Shown piece by piece: positions 62,261 to 64,000 of a stretch of DNA of 64,000 nt. A model generated the notes under the pieces. It was not told the origin of the DNA, searched no databases, and worked only from the letters and a program-made list of their open reading frames with translations. The DNA lies in NCBI GenBank assembly GCA_012516075.1, contig JAAYXE010000173.1, forward strand, positions 1-64,000, written 5' to 3'. The stretch's first letter is position 1, and each line of letters begins with the position of its first letter. The position numbers and the translations under genes are program-made. This stretch comes from Chloroflexota bacterium. GTDB taxonomy: Bacteria > Chloroflexota > Anaerolineae > Anaerolineales > UBA4823.

Positions 62261-64000
62261 CTAGTTCCCTCCCTTACCCTTGTCCTTGGGCCCCTTACCG
62301 GGGTTGTTCTTTCCATTACCATTACCATTACTATTACCATTACCGTTGCCATTGCCGCTACCATTACCTTTGCCATTGCCGCTGCCATTACCATTACCTT
62401 TGCCATTGCCGGGGTTGTTCTTCGGATTCCCCTGCTGGCCTAACTGCTGCTTGATCTGTCCCCAGCCCATGCCGGAGGACTTCATCTGGAAGATTTCTTC
62501 CACCGGCACGCCAGTTTCCCGGCTCAGCGCGTAGGCCTGCTCAATCTCGCCGAAGCCGAACCCCTGGCAGAACCAGCCCATGATCTCTTCGTAGGGAACG
62601 CCGTACGTCTGTGCCAGGCGGGAGCCGACCGGGTGCGGCTGAGCGCCTGTGCAGCCGACCTCCTGCGTGGTTTCTGGTGTCGGTGTGACGGTTGCGGTGG
62701 GGGTCTCCGTAGGAGTGCCGGTGGGTGTTTCCGTCGGAGTTTCTGTCGCCGTCGGGGTCTCCGTTGGCGTTTCGGTGATCACAGGAGTCTCCGTAGGTTC
62801 TTCCGTTGCCGTCGGGGTAGGAGTTTCCGCAGGCTCTTCGGTCGGTTCGCCGGTTGTTCCGCAGTCTGACACCAGGGTGATGGTCAGGAAGCCCTCATGA
62901 CCTTCAGGGTTGTTGGTTTCCTCGGCCACAAACACACGCACCTGAACCACACCGTCTTCGACCGTCTGCCAGCTTTCCGCCAGCTCCAGATGGACGTTGA
63001 AGAGTACAGTACCGTCTGGCGTGATCGTCTCCCAGCTGGTGGGGGTGAGCTGCACCTGGTCGACGTATTCACCTCCGGCAGTCACCTGGTAGCCCAATTT
63101 GACATTGGCAGCGACATCCTTTTCCTCGACGCCCCGGTTGATCAATACACCGTTGAAATCATAAGCCAGGCCGGATTGTGCGGCGCATATGCGCTGGTCG
63201 AGTGTCTCCGGATCGAAGGCCAGGACCGGCAGGGCGTCAGGTTGCGGAGTCGGGGTGGGTTCTTCTCCAGATGACAGCGGCTGGATGCTGTCTGCCCGCC
63301 AGCGGCCGTCTTCCAGCAGGCTGAACGCTGCCTGTACAGGTTCACCAACCGTCAGGCCATCGCCCAGAATGGTGTTCTCGTCGACGATCACGGACCAGCC
63401 GCTGATCGTCCAGGTATCGCCATCCATTTCTTCCAGGATGCCGGTGAAGCTGGCCGTGGGCTCGCTGTCTTCAATGACCTCGATGCGATCGGCGATCCAT
63501 TCTCCGCCTTCCATAATGCGGCCGGCGACTTTGACCGTGCTGCCCACAGCCGGGCTCCCGACCAGTTCCGTCTCAGAGGTGACCGTGAAGGCCACGCCGG
63601 CTGCGATCCAGGTGCTGCCCTCCAGGCTGGTAACGGTTCCCTGCAGGTTGAACTGATAGGCGGGATCCTCCAGCACATCCTCTTCAACTGTGGTAGCCTG
63701 CCCGGAAGTCAGGAACACCTGTCCGACCTTATTGCTGACCAGCACTTTACCATGGTCCACGGCGAAGCGGGATTTCCCCTGACCGCCGACAGAGACCTGA
63801 AAGGCGGTGCCGTGCACGCTGGCCGCTCCGCTGGGGGTGTAGACGATGAAAGCGCTTTTCTTACCCTTCAGCGGTACCACACTGTGGTACGACTGGCCGG
63901 CGTTCTGGTGGAGCACCACCTGCAGCACTTTGCCCCAGTCGCCGTCGACCCGTGACAGGGTCACGTCGGAGTTAGGCGCCAGGGTGGTGCGGGTACCGTC
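62261..64000 (-). CDS. FecR-domain surface protein with TP linker and GN-rich tail, 5' end beyond window
   Basis: The frame is open through the right edge, and sequence upstream of the first internal Met (DGTRTTLAPNSDVTLSRVDG) already looks like a FecR domain, so the true start is outside. In order: FecR-like domain, two DUF5666-like beta repeats (GTVTSLEGSTWIAAGVAFTV; FTGILEEMDGDTWTISGWSV), an extracellular beta domain with two Cys, a Thr/Pro/Glu linker, a helical module (GVPYEEIMGWFCQGFGFGEI), and a Gly/Asn/Lys tail of about 50 residues ending in a basic Lys/Gly run. It is probably exported and wall-associated. Function unknown. Confidence 0.8.
   Translation of the reverse strand, partial: DGTRTTLAPNSDVTLSRVDGDWGKVLQVVLHQNAGQSYHSVVPLKGKKSAFIVYTPSGAASVHGTAFQVSVGGQGKSRFAVDHGKVLVSNKVGQVFLTSGQATTVEEDVLEDPAYQFNLQGTVTSLEGSTWIAAGVAFTVTSETELVGSPAVGSTVKVAGRIMEGGEWIADRIEVIEDSEPTASFTGILEEMDGDTWTISGWSVIVDENTILGDGLTVGEPVQAAFSLLEDGRWRADSIQPLSSGEEPTPTPQPDALPVLAFDPETLDQRICAAQSGLAYDFNGVLINRGVEEKDVAANVKLGYQVTAGGEYVDQVQLTPTSWETITPDGTVLFNVHLELAESWQTVEDGVVQVRVFVAEETNNPEGHEGFLTITLVSDCGTTGEPTEEPAETPTPTATEEPTETPVITETPTETPTATETPTETPTGTPTETPTATVTPTPETTQEVGCTGAQPHPVGSRLAQTYGVPYEEIMGWFCQGFGFGEIEQAYALSRETGVPVEEIFQMKSSGMGWGQIKQQLGQQGNPKNNPGNGKGNGNGSGNGKGNGSGNGNGNGNSNGNGNGKNNPGKGPKDKGKGGN
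62313..62410. repeat. Six-base repeat coding for Gly-Asn pairs
   Basis: About 16 degenerate copies of CCATTA/CCATTG-type hexamers on the plus strand encode the Gly-Asn/Gly-Lys tail on the other strand. Likely to vary in copy number. Confidence 0.85.
62671..62849. repeat. Degenerate repeat coding for a Thr-Pro-Glu linker
   Basis: Repeats of about 12 bases encoding ETPT-like units with a mixture of Val/Ala/Gly substitutions, forming the extended linker of the FecR-type protein. Confidence 0.75.

Noticed and set aside
62313-62410. CRISPR-like repeat array
   Set aside because: The units are six bases, contiguous and in frame in a coding sequence; there are no spacers.

Overview
The window looks like chromosomal DNA of a GC-rich bacterium, most likely a member of the Chloroflexota (Anaerolineae-like). 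This rests on gene content, not on a database search. Pointers are: a large BTAD-AAA-TPR regulator, secreted proteins with Thr/Pro linkers and a Gly/Asn tail, a seven-helix protein ending in part of a GAF domain, a fused RsbU-RsbW phosphatase/kinase with STAS partners, and short EF-Ts. There is no rRNA operon, CRISPR array, transposase or phage gene. I read one tRNA (Lys, UUU), one clear SAM-I riboswitch, and a second structured leader whose class I cannot assign.

Layout. 1-4.3 kb: a RodZ-like protein with two HTH domains (cut by the left edge), ribosomal protein L9, RecO, a helix-hairpin-helix protein and a broken DUF3052-type gene. 4.3-7.4 kb: an iron operon on the minus strand, fur-feoB-zinc ribbon-feoA. 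7.6-18.4 kb: a DoxX protein, a histidine kinase/NarL-type regulator pair, an SDR, PHP and DUF4380-like proteins, unknown proteins, and a flotillin/NfeD pair. 18.7-22.4 kb: tRNA-Lys, thioredoxin, a second Fur-family regulator and a CbiMQO nickel/cobalt importer. The two Fur-family genes carry nearly the same operator at the same distance from their start codons. 22.4-34.3 kb: housekeeping genes metK (SAM-I riboswitch), cdsA, uppS, frr, pyrH, tsf, rpsB, birA, gyrA and a GltD-like oxidoreductase. 34.7-39.8 kb: two paralogous MacA-like adaptors with a MacB-like ATPase and permease, followed on the other strand by the BTAD regulator. 43-50 kb: a membrane/partner-switching group that contains an NAD(P)/FAD oxidoreductase gene interrupted by an in-frame TAG. 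50-58.5 kb: PatB-type lyase, CutA, phosphoglycerate dehydrogenase, carboxypeptidase Taq, an isocitrate-dehydrogenase-like protein, a lone receiver domain, a lipoprotein and a lysine 2,3-aminomutase-type radical SAM enzyme. 58.6-62.1 kb: an operon for cysteine synthesis from a protein thiocarboxylate (CysM, JAMM protease, unknown 96-residue protein, CysO/ThiS-like carrier, MoeZ-type E1-rhodanese). 62.3-64 kb: a FecR/TP-linker/GN-tail surface protein cut by the right edge.

The most interesting region is the cysteine operon. It has a near-consensus promoter, a leader of about 250 nt with a 14-bp closing helix and a possible attenuator, an undescribed small Cys/His protein between the protease and the carrier, and a carrier ending in Gly-Gly-Arg, which would need trimming by the neighbouring JAMM protease before it could be activated. 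Second is the shared Fur-family operator linking iron uptake to Ni/Co uptake. Two conserved genes are broken (DUF3052-like and the FAD oxidoreductase); real decay and sequence error cannot be told apart here.
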